In this document: one piece after another, positions 7,500 through 16,699 of the stretch
Position numbering within the stretch: position 1 is the stretch's first letter
Layout: each line of letters begins with the position of its first letter
Assembly (NCBI RefSeq): GCF_000421345.1
Contig: NZ_ATWV01000011.1
Span: forward strand, 62,001-126,000
DNA: 64,000 nucleotides
Direction of reading: 5' to 3'
Source of the DNA: Treponema bryantii NK4A124
GTDB taxonomy: Bacteria > Spirochaetota > Spirochaetia > Treponematales > Treponemataceae
Made by a program: the position numbers and the translations under genes
The notes under the pieces: model-generated
Told to the model about the DNA's origin: nothing
Seen by the model: only the letters and a program-made list of their open reading frames with translations
Database searches by the model: none

Positions 7500-9184
7500 A
7501 TTACTATATTCGCCGAGTTAAACTTCGGCTGTTTTTTATAAAGATACTTCAAAGGATGAACATCGAAGGCATTTACGTACCAGCCGCCGACTTCTGAAAG
7601 GTCGATTACACTCGAACTTACCGAGCGGTAAAGAGGAATAACCATGCCCTCGTCCAGCAAAATATTTTCTGCCTGGCCCAAAAGATTGAGGCGTTCGCTT
7701 TCACCGGCACTTGCGGCCTGCTCAAGAAGCGCGTCAAACTGTGAATTTTTCCAGCCAGAGTCGTTCATTGTAGAGCCGCTACGGAAGAGCTCCAGGAAAG
7801 CCAGAGGGTCCGCGAAGTCACCAATCCAGGAAGTTACAAGGATATCTGCATCGGCCTCCGCGATTGTGGCGTAATATTGCCATGATGGAATTTTGCGGAT
7901 TTCTAATGCAATGCCAAGGGGCTCAAGACTTTCGCGAATCAGCTTTTCATCTTCTTCTGTAAACTCATTTTCAAAAATATGCATTACAAGAGGAATAACT
8001 TCATCTTCTGCCAGCTTATATTTTGCACGGGCATCCTTCATTTTAAGGGAAGCTTCAATCGCGTCCGTATAATCAAAACCATCTATCTGAGGATAGCCCG
8101 AAAGCGGATAAACAAGGGTTGTAGCAGGTATCAGATATTTTTTATGCATTGCATCCCAGGGGAAAGCCTCGAGCACTGCATTACGGAACTCGGGCAAATC
8201 CCAGACTTTAGAACACTTGCTGTCTGCAGGCTTTTTATTGCTCATCTTAAAATACAGATAACCTGTTCCAAAAGTTGCACTAAGCTGAATTGCCTTAAGA
8301 TCCAGAAGCTTCTGCTGATTTACCTGGCCAGTTACCCAGTCTACTGCGCCAGTATTATAATAGTAGGTATTATCATCTGCATTATCAGACTGAACAAAGG
8401 TTATACGTTCAAGCGTAACATTCTTACTATCCCAGTAATAAGGATTTTTCTTAAGAATATATTTTCGCTCTGCAACTATTTCAAGTTCATAAGGGCCGCT
8501 GTATACTTCCGGATTACTATGAGTAATTGAAAAGGCTGTATGGCACAAAATCTTTGGAAGATAATTTGCAGGCGCATTCAGGTATATAGAAAGAACATTT
8601 TCTGCACTTGCATAAATTCCAACCTCACTGAAATCTGCCTGGCCCATTCTAAAGGCCTCTGCTCCACGGACAATATCAAAAAGTGAAGAATAAGGAGAAG
8701 CCGGATTTGCAAGCATACGAAGCCAGCTGTCACGTACACTCTCGGCTGTAATTTTTTCTCCGTTACTAAAAAAGGCATCATCGCGCAGCGTAATTGTCCA
8801 GCGTTTTTTATCGCGGGAAATTTTAAACTCTTTTGCTATTGCATACTGAGGCTCAAGAGAAACAGGACTCAGAGTAAAAAGACCTTCAAAAAGTCCATTG
8901 AGAATCTGGGAGTCGCTTGAGTAATTTGTAATCTGCGGATTTAATTCGTGAGCCCGAACCGACTCTACAATTATAAAATTCTGCTGAAGCTCCTGAGGCA
9001 GTTTGTCTTTCAAAGCCCGCTTACTTTCCTCAGCACCTTCTATTTCAAGTTCTTCTTCCGGCGTAAGCTCATTTTCTGCATCCGGCTCTGTTTCCTGAGT
9101 CTGAGAAAAAAGCGGATTTAAAACAAATGCCGCACATAAAAGCATGGCGGCAAATCTGATATTTTTTTTGATTTTTCTAAACAT
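7487..9184 (-). CDS. Oligopeptide-binding protein (SBP family 5), no transporter nearby
   Basis: This 565-residue exported protein has a signal peptide (residues 1-28, ending LNPLFSQ) and an acidic linker (~30-60). An OppA/DppA-type solute-binding fold follows, with landmarks LNGLFEGLFTLSP, ITLRDDAFFSNGEKITAESVRDSWLR (seen as separate blocks) and DILVTSWIGDFADP. It would bind peptides or similar ligands in the periplasm. No lipobox is evident and no permease or ATPase genes are adjacent. Its start overlaps the preceding gene by 8 nt, placing it last in the cyclase operon, so a sensory rather than transport role is possible. Its last four sense codons and stop (GTG GTT GAG TAG) come from a REP unit. 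Confidence 0.82.
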   Translation of the reverse strand: MFRKIKKNIRFAAMLLCAAFVLNPLFSQTQETEPDAENELTPEEELEIEGAEESKRALKDKLPQELQQNFIIVESVRAHELNPQITNYSSDSQILNGLFEGLFTLSPVSLEPQYAIAKEFKISRDKKRWTITLRDDAFFSNGEKITAESVRDSWLRMLANPASPYSSLFDIVRGAEAFRMGQADFSEVGIYASAENVLSIYLNAPANYLPKILCHTAFSITHSNPEVYSGPYELEIVAERKYILKKNPYYWDSKNVTLERITFVQSDNADDNTYYYNTGAVDWVTGQVNQQKLLDLKAIQLSATFGTGYLYFKMSNKKPADSKCSKVWDLPEFRNAVLEAFPWDAMHKKYLIPATTLVYPLSGYPQIDGFDYTDAIEASLKMKDARAKYKLAEDEVIPLVMHIFENEFTEEDEKLIRESLEPLGIALEIRKIPSWQYYATIAEADADILVTSWIGDFADPLAFLELFRSGSTMNDSGWKNSQFDALLEQAASAGESERLNLLGQAENILLDEGMVIPLYRSVSSSVIDLSEVGGWYVNAFDVHPLKYLYKKQPKFNSANIVMVVE

Positions 9185-10595
9185 TATCTGTAATTCCTAA
9201 TTTACGCATCTGCTCACTTTCTTCTTTGAAAGAAGCATAATCACTGCGTTTCTTATTAGCATTTATTATGGAATTGCGCAAGGCAGAAAGCTCAATCTGC
9301 ATACCTTTGACTTTCGCTTTATTTTCTGTTGCTACTTCATTCTTAAAGTATGCGTCAAAAGAATTGATAATTACAAATTCAGACTGAAGCTCGGAAATCT
9401 GTTTGTTTACAAAACTAAGAACTGCATCTTCGTTTGCAGATTCAATTCGCTGATATTCATTACCTTTTGAAGCGATACCGGTATAAACACGTTCTTTCTT
9501 AGAAAGATCTGTTACAAAGTCTGTTACGTTGATTTTCTGAATTCTCTCAACTCCTGTCTTTGCATCCTTTACCGGAAGCTGACAAATTCTTTCAGGTTCT
9601 TTTAGATTTAAGGCCTTTCTTAAAATTGCCACAAGCTTATTCCACAAGGTAGCTTTACGTGTAAAAAGAATATCAAAATTTTCACTTAGTTTTGCATGAA
9701 GTTGAATCAGAGTTGGAGCACAGGCACCTATTGCAAGAACTGTCTGCATAAGCATTTCTTTTGGGTCAGGGCCTGTTTTTTTCTTTGTTTCGGTTTTTGT
9801 TACATTTGTAATGGCGAGCCTTTCCAAAACTGCAGCCTGCTTTGCTTCTTTGTTCGGACCATGATCTTCTTCTATAATTTCATTTACGAGATCATTATAA
9901 AAATTCTTTTTGCCTGTTACCTTTGAATAAAGTCTTTTGATTTCTGCAAGCTCTGCTTCTGGGGACTCTGCGGCCTTTTCCTTGTTGAATTCAGGATGTT
10001 CAAACAAATCCTTTCTAAGGCCACCCTTGTAAAGCTCGCGCTGAAACACTCCAAGTTCATTAAGAATCTTTCCAATTGCTTTTAATGCCTGGGCACACTT
10101 TGCAACGCTGTCATTAATCATACTCTGAACAACATTTGGGGCTCCATTTTTAGCACTATTAATTGTGATTGCAAGAGCTCTGGTGTTCATTTTGGCATTG
10201 TTCATTGAAAGGTCATCCCATTCAAAAACATTATTGAAATCAAGCAGTTGCTTTACATTCTGAAGATTGAAATTTTCTACGGAAAAGCGGAAGTAGGTAC
10301 AAATGTAATCAAGCATCGTTTCATAATTTGAAAAACGTTCGCCAAAAATATTCGGAATATCGCTTTCTGCAAATGGTGATGATTCCGGCACTACGATGGA
10401 CGAAATCTTCTTGTCCAGACGATAAGGATCCGGAATAATCAAAGACTTCTTTAAAAAACTTTCATACAAATTTCGTACACATGTATGCAAAAGTCTGTAC
10501 TGACTGAGCAGTTCCTGCAGGCATTCTGAGTTATACCATTCCTGTTTTTTACTTAGGGCTTCTTGCAGCGCCTGATTAAAATTATCCACTTCCAT
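9177..10595 (-). CDS. Unknown helical protein in the cyclase operon
   Basis: About 473 residues, no signal peptide and no membrane segment, so probably cytoplasmic. It is rich in Lys, Glu and Asn and looks mostly helical (for example the stretch near residues 200-260 with AELAEIKRLYSKVTGKKNFYN). I do not recognise any domain. ATG at 10595 is chosen; a TTG at 10622 would extend it by nine residues and leave no gap to the upstream gene. It lies between a membrane-anchored coiled-coil gene and the oligopeptide-binding protein gene, overlapping the latter by 8 nt, so it is likely produced in step with them. Confidence 0.75.
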   Translation of the reverse strand: MEVDNFNQALQEALSKKQEWYNSECLQELLSQYRLLHTCVRNLYESFLKKSLIIPDPYRLDKKISSIVVPESSPFAESDIPNIFGERFSNYETMLDYICTYFRFSVENFNLQNVKQLLDFNNVFEWDDLSMNNAKMNTRALAITINSAKNGAPNVVQSMINDSVAKCAQALKAIGKILNELGVFQRELYKGGLRKDLFEHPEFNKEKAAESPEAELAEIKRLYSKVTGKKNFYNDLVNEIIEEDHGPNKEAKQAAVLERLAITNVTKTETKKKTGPDPKEMLMQTVLAIGACAPTLIQLHAKLSENFDILFTRKATLWNKLVAILRKALNLKEPERICQLPVKDAKTGVERIQKINVTDFVTDLSKKERVYTGIASKGNEYQRIESANEDAVLSFVNKQISELQSEFVIINSFDAYFKNEVATENKAKVKGMQIELSALRNSIINANKKRSDYASFKEESEQMRKLGITDNV

Positions 10596-10622
10596 TCTTC
10601 TATTATCGGCAGGAATTCCCAA

Positions 10623-12107
10623 TTACTTGCTTAAAATCTTTACAGGAGTTCCTGGAGCAATAGATTCGAAATTTACCTCTAAACGTTCGCCGTTTTTGTC
10701 ATTTCCAACTTCAAAATAGAAAGTGTCATCAGCGGCCCTCAGAATTTTTCCCTTTATTGTTTTATCTGCCTTAAACTCTGCATCTGCCCCCTCCTCTGTA
10801 ATCAGATAACGGGCTTTTCCTGCGACATAAACCGGCATATGTTCATAATCACTTGCAAACTCGAGTACTGCACTTGTTTTTGCAAGAGCCATAAGTGTTT
10901 CATAAGAATTTTCAAAATAGCCCTTTTGCTCTGCAACATCTTTCCGGCTCTGGTCGAGAGCACTTGTAAGTTTATCAATAGTTCCATTAAGTTCCACATT
11001 TTCTTTATGAAGCTTTGCCGTAGTGTCTGCAAAAAGCTGGCTCATTTTATTAACCAGTTTATGAGAAGCCTTTACATAGCCCGGTATGGAGTTCTTTTGA
11101 GGAAGAGCTGCTACCGCCTTATCAAGATAAGAATAGTTATCATAAAGAGTCTGATACTCGTTCATTGCAGTAGAAATTTTCTGAGAGTTGATTCCACGCT
11201 CGCTCATAGCTGTGCCCGCATTAAAATCTGCTGCAGCAGAAGTATTTGCACTAGAAATAATTGAAGCTGCCTTTGAATCATTTAATCTTGGATCCAGCAA
11301 AGCAATTTCGGCCTGGTATTGAGAAGAAACAGAACTTACTGCTGCACGCATATCTTCTGAATTGCGGCGCTGGGTATCTGCAAGCTTCTGGTTCATTTCA
11401 GCAATGCGGCTTTCGTACTGATCTTTTATTCTCTTCTGCTCAAGTTCCTTAACACGGCGTTCTGAATCCAGAGCCTTTTCCTTTTCCTGAGCTGCCTGAA
11501 CTTTTGCTGCATCAAACTCTGCAAGCTGCTTTTTGTACTCTTCTATTTCTTTATCTGCCTGGGCAAGCTGGCCGTCATACTCTTCGTGTATTGCAGCAAG
11601 CGCTTCCCTGTATTTTTTATCAGCTTCTGCAACTAATTCTGTATGTTTTCTTTTTGCAAGACGGGTCATAGAGTCAATTACGAAAATATCATTTGTATGA
11701 GCGTCTTCTGCAGCCTTAAGTTTTACGGTCATATCACCTTCAATCGTTGCCCGTTTTTTTACGGCATTGTCGTAATTTGCCTGAGCCGCGCCAACAGTGT
11801 TCAGAAGATTCTTAAGATTAAGGTCATCAAACTCCGCAACACTTACTGTAATTTCTTCGTTGTGAGAAGAGATCGTTTTTGTCATTATAAAGGCAATTGC
11901 AAGAACAATTAAAAAACAGCTGATAAGCATAAGTGCCGAAAAAGGAGAATGATTTTTCTTAGACTTTGCGTATTCCTTTTCGATATTGTATGTCTGCTCA
12001 GAAGATGTCTGATGAATACGCTCCAGCTCTTTTCCAAGAAAGAGCATTACTTCCTTATGAATCTGATTTGATTTTTCTTCTTCTGTTATTTTGTTGTCAT
12101 TGCCCAT
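10623..12107 (-). CDS. Membrane-anchored coiled-coil protein, unknown function
   Basis: A short N-terminal tail is followed by one transmembrane helix (near residues 55-75, FSALMLISCFLIVLAIAFIM). A long coiled coil follows (~80-260, rich in Ala, Glu, Lys and Gln), then a helical region and a small C-terminal globular domain (~400-494). It probably projects from the inner membrane. The ATG at 12107 has GGAG six bases upstream, better than a TTG at 12119. The start lies 22 nt inside the preceding cyclase gene, so translation is probably coupled. Family not recognised. Confidence 0.78.
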   Translation of the reverse strand: MGNDNKITEEEKSNQIHKEVMLFLGKELERIHQTSSEQTYNIEKEYAKSKKNHSPFSALMLISCFLIVLAIAFIMTKTISSHNEEITVSVAEFDDLNLKNLLNTVGAAQANYDNAVKKRATIEGDMTVKLKAAEDAHTNDIFVIDSMTRLAKRKHTELVAEADKKYREALAAIHEEYDGQLAQADKEIEEYKKQLAEFDAAKVQAAQEKEKALDSERRVKELEQKRIKDQYESRIAEMNQKLADTQRRNSEDMRAAVSSVSSQYQAEIALLDPRLNDSKAASIISSANTSAAADFNAGTAMSERGINSQKISTAMNEYQTLYDNYSYLDKAVAALPQKNSIPGYVKASHKLVNKMSQLFADTTAKLHKENVELNGTIDKLTSALDQSRKDVAEQKGYFENSYETLMALAKTSAVLEFASDYEHMPVYVAGKARYLITEEGADAEFKADKTIKGKILRAADDTFYFEVGNDKNGERLEVNFESIAPGTPVKILSK

Positions 12108-13798
12108 ATTCCGCTCCAATCTGCAGGTGCGCCCTTTGTCCCCATTCGCTCAAGGAATACCTGAGTGACATCCAGTTCAAGACCTTTGAATATTTTGCGG
12201 GCTGTCTTCCAGTCGCCGTCGTAGTAAGCCTTTAAGCCTTCTTCAAATTTTGCATACTGTTCAAGCAGGCCTTGGTCCATTTCGTTTGTATCGAATGGGA
12301 AGTAGATTTTCTTTCCCTTGGTTTTTCCCTTTACCTGAACTGTATCAATTTCAATAAATTTATAGCGTGCAGTTTCAGCACTTACCTCGTCCTTAATTGA
12401 TTCCGAAACAACTACCGGAATATGGTAGATTCGTGTTAGTCCCTCCAAACGTGAAGCAGAGTTTACGGTATCGCCGATTACGGTGTTTGTCATATGAGAC
12501 TGACGAGGGTCTTCAAAGTCGTTGCGTCCGATTGTTCCATAGAAAACTTTACCGCCGTCAATACCAACTCCAACATCAACCATTACAGCCTGGAAGACTC
12601 TCTCTTCTGATTCTGTGAGCTTTCGTGTCTTTTCAATTTCTTCACGGCGGGCCTGCATTTCCTGTCGCAATTCTGCAGTTGCCCTTGTAATGTTCCAGGC
12701 AGAAATTACTGCGTTGTAAGCCTTTGAACGTTTTGACTCCATGGTTCCGTAAATTGCAAGAATTGCATCACCAATAATAGAACCGACGATTCCCGAGTTT
12801 TCATGAACGTTATGAATTACACGGTTATAGTGAACATTCAAAACTTCAATAATATCATTACCCAAAGTTTCCGTACGGTAAGTAAAACTCTTTACATCAG
12901 AGAAGAGCATTGCGAGGTCTCGCTGCTTTCCTTCAAGGCCAACATCGCGACCGGCATATGCCTTGGCAACAATATCCTTGGAAACAAATTTCTGGAAGGT
13001 ATCGAGAAGATTATTAACCTGCATTGAAAGCGAGTTGAAGGATGCGGCCATGTAAGTAACATCATCATTCGGTGCCTTTGAAATATCGATAAGGGCAAGC
13101 TGTTTTTTCTTCTGCATTTCAATAAGGTCATCTGTAAAGGAACGGAGAGGTCTGAACTCACGGCGGATTGTGATGTATCCGGCCGCAACAAAAAGGAATG
13201 TAAAAATAATAATCAGGGCAGAAATGATTCCGTAAATTCTGTAATTGGCTTCTTTAAGATCGGAACGAAGCTCGGCACGAATTATATAGTAGCCCCAATC
13301 TTTCTGATATTTATAAACGCCAAAGTAGTCTCCATAAGGAGAGGCAAAAGAAATGGAACCTTCCTCGACCCCATTCTGCCTGTTGTCATTTATCAGTTTA
13401 AGTGCCGCAGCATCAAATTGAGGAATGACCGCAAGCTCGTTTGCATCTGCTAAAAATTCAATTCCACCATCATCTGTTACGCCAAGGGCAAGGCTGTTGG
13501 GATTTGCAAAACCGGTTCGGGCAACCTTACACATAGTATCAATACTTTCATCTCTGTTTCCGGAATAAGAATAAATCTGAAACTGATTTGATGAAGTTGT
13601 GTAAAGCTCTTTCAGCTGGCTCACCATAATTGTATTATTCAAATCGATTATCTGACGCTGGGTAAGCTGAAGCGAAATAAAGTTCGTTATAAAGTTCGAA
13701 AGAAGAATGAGGATAATAAAGATGAGCAGCATCTTTAAGCCAATCGGTATAATCCGCGTCTTTCCAACTCTGGAAAAGATTTTTACCTTGCCAGACAC
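12086..13798 (-). CDS. Membrane adenylate/guanylate cyclase (class III) with HAMP domain
   Basis: The 570-residue protein has a transmembrane helix near residues 22-45, an extracytoplasmic sensor domain (~46-185), a second helix (~190-212), a HAMP-like segment (~213-265), and a class III cyclase domain (~280-490). Catalytic landmarks include AMLFSDVKSFT (metal-binding Asp), GSIIGDAILAIYG (second metal Asp) and VIGDTVNSASRLEGL (transition-state Asn/Arg region). It would make cAMP or cGMP in response to an external cue. A TPR-like tail follows (GLKAYYDGDWKTARKIFKGL). The start is GTG with GGAGG six bases upstream. It heads a tightly overlapping four-gene operon. Confidence 0.9.
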   Translation of the reverse strand: MSGKVKIFSRVGKTRIIPIGLKMLLIFIILILLSNFITNFISLQLTQRQIIDLNNTIMVSQLKELYTTSSNQFQIYSYSGNRDESIDTMCKVARTGFANPNSLALGVTDDGGIEFLADANELAVIPQFDAAALKLINDNRQNGVEEGSISFASPYGDYFGVYKYQKDWGYYIIRAELRSDLKEANYRIYGIISALIIIFTFLFVAAGYITIRREFRPLRSFTDDLIEMQKKKQLALIDISKAPNDDVTYMAASFNSLSMQVNNLLDTFQKFVSKDIVAKAYAGRDVGLEGKQRDLAMLFSDVKSFTYRTETLGNDIIEVLNVHYNRVIHNVHENSGIVGSIIGDAILAIYGTMESKRSKAYNAVISAWNITRATAELRQEMQARREEIEKTRKLTESEERVFQAVMVDVGVGIDGGKVFYGTIGRNDFEDPRQSHMTNTVIGDTVNSASRLEGLTRIYHIPVVVSESIKDEVSAETARYKFIEIDTVQVKGKTKGKKIYFPFDTNEMDQGLLEQYAKFEEGLKAYYDGDWKTARKIFKGLELDVTQVFLERMGTKGAPADWSGIWAMTTK

Positions 13799-13893
13799 AA
13801 TGAGCCTCCAAAATAAAATTTCAATTTACGGATTTTTAAATAGATGGGTTTTGATTATCGCAAACGTTGTAGTAACTATAAATTATAAATCAA

Positions 13894-13922
13894 TTGAATA
13901 AAAAACGCAATTTTTTTATAGT
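13894..13922 (+). promoter_or_regulatory. murJ promoter (predicted leaderless)
   Basis: TTGAAT (13894-13899), exactly 17 bp, and TATAGT (13917-13922) are followed by only 6 nt before the ATG at 13929. No Shine-Dalgarno fits. Confidence 0.6.
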
Positions 13923-13928
13923 TACCCT

Positions 13929-15554
13929 ATGTCGAAAAAAACAAAATCAATCGTCAAATCCGGTCTTGTACTTACCCTCATGACATTTGCTTCCCGCATT
14001 ATGGGACTTGTCCGCGAAATGACAAAGGCATCCTTTCTAGGTACCGGACTTTATGCAGACAGTTTTTCTGTTGCATTTATGCTTCCTAATCTCTTCCGTA
14101 AGCTTTTTGCAGAAAATGCAATTTCCGTTGCTTTTATTCCTACTTTTAAGGATTATCTTGCAAAAGAAGATACAATCGAAAACAAAAAAACAACCCAGGA
14201 ATTTCTTAATGCAACGCTCACTCTTGTAACCTTTCTTACAGCCTGCGTTGTAAGTCTTGGAATTCTTCTTGCCCCTTTTATCATTCCGATTTTCTGTAAG
14301 GCCCCAAATCCTGATGTAGCTGATTATGCTGCAAAAATGGAATATTACCTTCTTGAGTTCCAGGAAACTACAGTTCTCACAAGAATAATGTTCCCTTACC
14401 TCTTCCTGATTTCTGTAGCAGCCTTTTTCCAGGGCGTTTTAAATACCTGCGGAATTTTTGCACCTTCCGGCTTTACTCCTGTTATGTTCAACGGAATCGT
14501 AGTTCTTTCAACTTATGCACTCGCTCCACATACTTCAAATCCGGCACGTGCTATGGCAATCGGTACAATTATCGGGGGCTCAGTTCAGGCTATATTCCAG
14601 TGGCCTTTTGTCTACAAAACCGGCTGGAAGACCGGCCTTGCCTCACTGCGCAAAGCTTTTACAAATCCGGGAACCAGAAAGGTTATGGCTCTGCTTGCTC
14701 CGACAATCATTGGAATTGCAGCCTATCAGCTTAATGACACAGTTTCTACCGCACTTGCAAAACGCGTAGGTCCCGGAATAGCTTCGAGCCTTCAGTACAG
14801 CATCCGCCTGCAGGAGCTGATTCTCGGCATTTTCGCAGTTTCAATCGGAACCGTAATTCTGCCGGATCTTTCTGGCTTTGCAAATAAAAGGGACTGGACT
14901 CAGTTTAATTCAATGCTGCTCCAGGCAATCAAAATCATGACTTTAATTTCTATCCCTATTACAGCCTATTCCCTGATTACCGGCCGCGAACTGATTTCCC
15001 TGCTGTATAAAAGAAATCAGTTTGATGATAATTCTGTGGCTATGACCCTTGGCATTTTCCGCTTTCATATTGCGGGCCTGCTTTTTATTGCGTTGAACAG
15101 AATTATGGCACCGGCCTTTTATGCTCAAAAAAAGCCAAAGCTTCCGACAATTGCGGGACTTATAAATTTCTGCTCAAACATTCTGCTCGTCTTTATACTT
15201 TCTAAGCCGATGGGCGGAAACGGAATTGCACTTGCCCTGAGTCTTGCCAGTCTTTTGAACACACTTTTTCTTTTTATCTTTATGAAAAAAATGGAAGCTA
15301 TTGAAGTTGGCCGCCTAGCCCGCGGCACTCTGATTTACGCTCTTAAGATGTGCGTCTTGTCTGTAGTGGCTGCCCTGCCGACTTATTATCTGCATAAGTT
15401 CCTTGTAAGGGCTTTTGAAGACCAGACAAATCTGATTGCCTATGGAGCACCAGTTGTAATTTCGGCACTTGCCTTTGCCACAATCGGAGTGCTGGAGCTG
15501 GTGATTACCAGAGATGAGATTGTTGGAGTGATTTTAAGGAAGGTTAGGAAATGA
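13929..15554 (+). CDS. murJ: Lipid II flippase
   Basis: A 541-residue MOP-superfamily integral membrane protein with about 14 predicted helices. It begins with the MurJ/MviN hallmarks SGLVLTLMTFASRIMGLVREM and SFSVAFMLPNLFRKLFAENA (quoted in parts). It moves lipid-linked peptidoglycan precursor across the inner membrane. Its stop overlaps the start of the next gene by 4 nt. Confidence 0.93.
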   Translation: MSKKTKSIVKSGLVLTLMTFASRIMGLVREMTKASFLGTGLYADSFSVAFMLPNLFRKLFAENAISVAFIPTFKDYLAKEDTIENKKTTQEFLNATLTLVTFLTACVVSLGILLAPFIIPIFCKAPNPDVADYAAKMEYYLLEFQETTVLTRIMFPYLFLISVAAFFQGVLNTCGIFAPSGFTPVMFNGIVVLSTYALAPHTSNPARAMAIGTIIGGSVQAIFQWPFVYKTGWKTGLASLRKAFTNPGTRKVMALLAPTIIGIAAYQLNDTVSTALAKRVGPGIASSLQYSIRLQELILGIFAVSIGTVILPDLSGFANKRDWTQFNSMLLQAIKIMTLISIPITAYSLITGRELISLLYKRNQFDDNSVAMTLGIFRFHIAGLLFIALNRIMAPAFYAQKKPKLPTIAGLINFCSNILLVFILSKPMGGNGIALALSLASLLNTLFLFIFMKKMEAIEVGRLARGTLIYALKMCVLSVVAALPTYYLHKFLVRAFEDQTNLIAYGAPVVISALAFATIGVLELVITRDEIVGVILRKVRK

Positions 15555-16699
15555 AAAAATATACAAACGATGAATTAAAAGAAATCTACCGTGCCCGCCG
15601 AAAGACTCTTGCCAGCGAAATGCAGGCCCACGGCGTAGGTGCCTGCGTATTTATAGACAGTGAAGAGCACCGCGAACCGGCCCTGCCATATTATACAAAC
15701 CACCCGAGCGACGGCGTACTCATAATTTTTTCAGACGGCTATACTGTGCTTGTTCCCTGGGACGAAAACCTTGCCCGCCAGCAGGCCCAGTACGACAAGC
15801 TTGTTCCTTACACCCGCTATAAAAACAAGGACATAGACGCAATTCTTGCGGTACTCAACGTCTGCTATACTCACGGAGAAAACAGCAAGGTTGAACTTCC
15901 GCCTTACCTTACCTATCCGACTTACCTTAAGTTTATTGATGCCCTTGCCAGCTACGACTGCCGCTGCAAGGAAGACGGCCTTCATCAGTTTGTTGTAGAA
16001 AGCCGTATGGTAAAGGATGAGTATGAAATTGAATGTACCCGCGAGGCTGCCCGCGTAGGCGACCTGATTATTGATGAAATTGAAAAGCAGGTTCGCAAGG
16101 GCAAAATCAAAACAGAAAGCGATGTTGCCCTTTTGATTGAAAAACGTCTTCGTGAACACGGCTGCCAGAGAACAGGTTTTGATACTCTGGCCGCAGGACC
16201 TTCCCGCAGCTTTGCAATTCACGCCTTCCCGGGATATACCGCGGCAGAATGGCCGGCCCAGGGACTTTCCATTCTGGACTTTGGCGTTGTTTATAACGGA
16301 TATACAAGTGACACTACTTTAACAATTGCTAAAGGACCTCTGACGGCCGCCCAGGAAAAACAACTTGACCTGGTTCAGAAGGCTTATGATGAATGCGTAA
16401 AATTATACAAGCCAGGCCGTCCTATCATGGAAGCAGCGAAAAAGGCAGACAGCGTTTTCGCTGCTGCAAAAAGAAAGATGCCTCATACACTGGGCCACGC
16501 AATTGGTCTTGAGATTCATGAGCAGCCACGTGTGAGTCCTCGCACCGCGCCAGAGGTACTTTTTAAACCTGGTATGATTTTAACATGCGAGCCGGGCCTC
16601 TACGATGTTGAAATCGGAGGTACCCGGCTCGAAAATGACGTCCTCATCACCGAAGACGGCAATGAGGTTATTACTCATTCAAGAATTATCAGACTTTAG
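15551..16699 (+). CDS. Xaa-Pro aminopeptidase-like M24 metallopeptidase
   Basis: The 382-residue protein has an N-terminal creatinase-type domain (~1-145) and a C-terminal pita-bread catalytic domain. All five metal ligands are visible: Asp in LDFGVVYNGY, Asp in YTSDTTL, His in TLGHAIGLEIHE, Glu in LTCEPGLYD and Glu in TRLENDVL. It is likely a cytoplasmic peptidase removing residues before proline (PepQ/PepP-like). It is translationally coupled to murJ and converges with the TPR gene, overlapping it by 4 nt. Confidence 0.88.
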   Translation: MKKYTNDELKEIYRARRKTLASEMQAHGVGACVFIDSEEHREPALPYYTNHPSDGVLIIFSDGYTVLVPWDENLARQQAQYDKLVPYTRYKNKDIDAILAVLNVCYTHGENSKVELPPYLTYPTYLKFIDALASYDCRCKEDGLHQFVVESRMVKDEYEIECTREAARVGDLIIDEIEKQVRKGKIKTESDVALLIEKRLREHGCQRTGFDTLAAGPSRSFAIHAFPGYTAAEWPAQGLSILDFGVVYNGYTSDTTLTIAKGPLTAAQEKQLDLVQKAYDECVKLYKPGRPIMEAAKKADSVFAAAKRKMPHTLGHAIGLEIHEQPRVSPRTAPEVLFKPGMILTCEPGLYDVEIGGTRLENDVLITEDGNEVITHSRIIRL

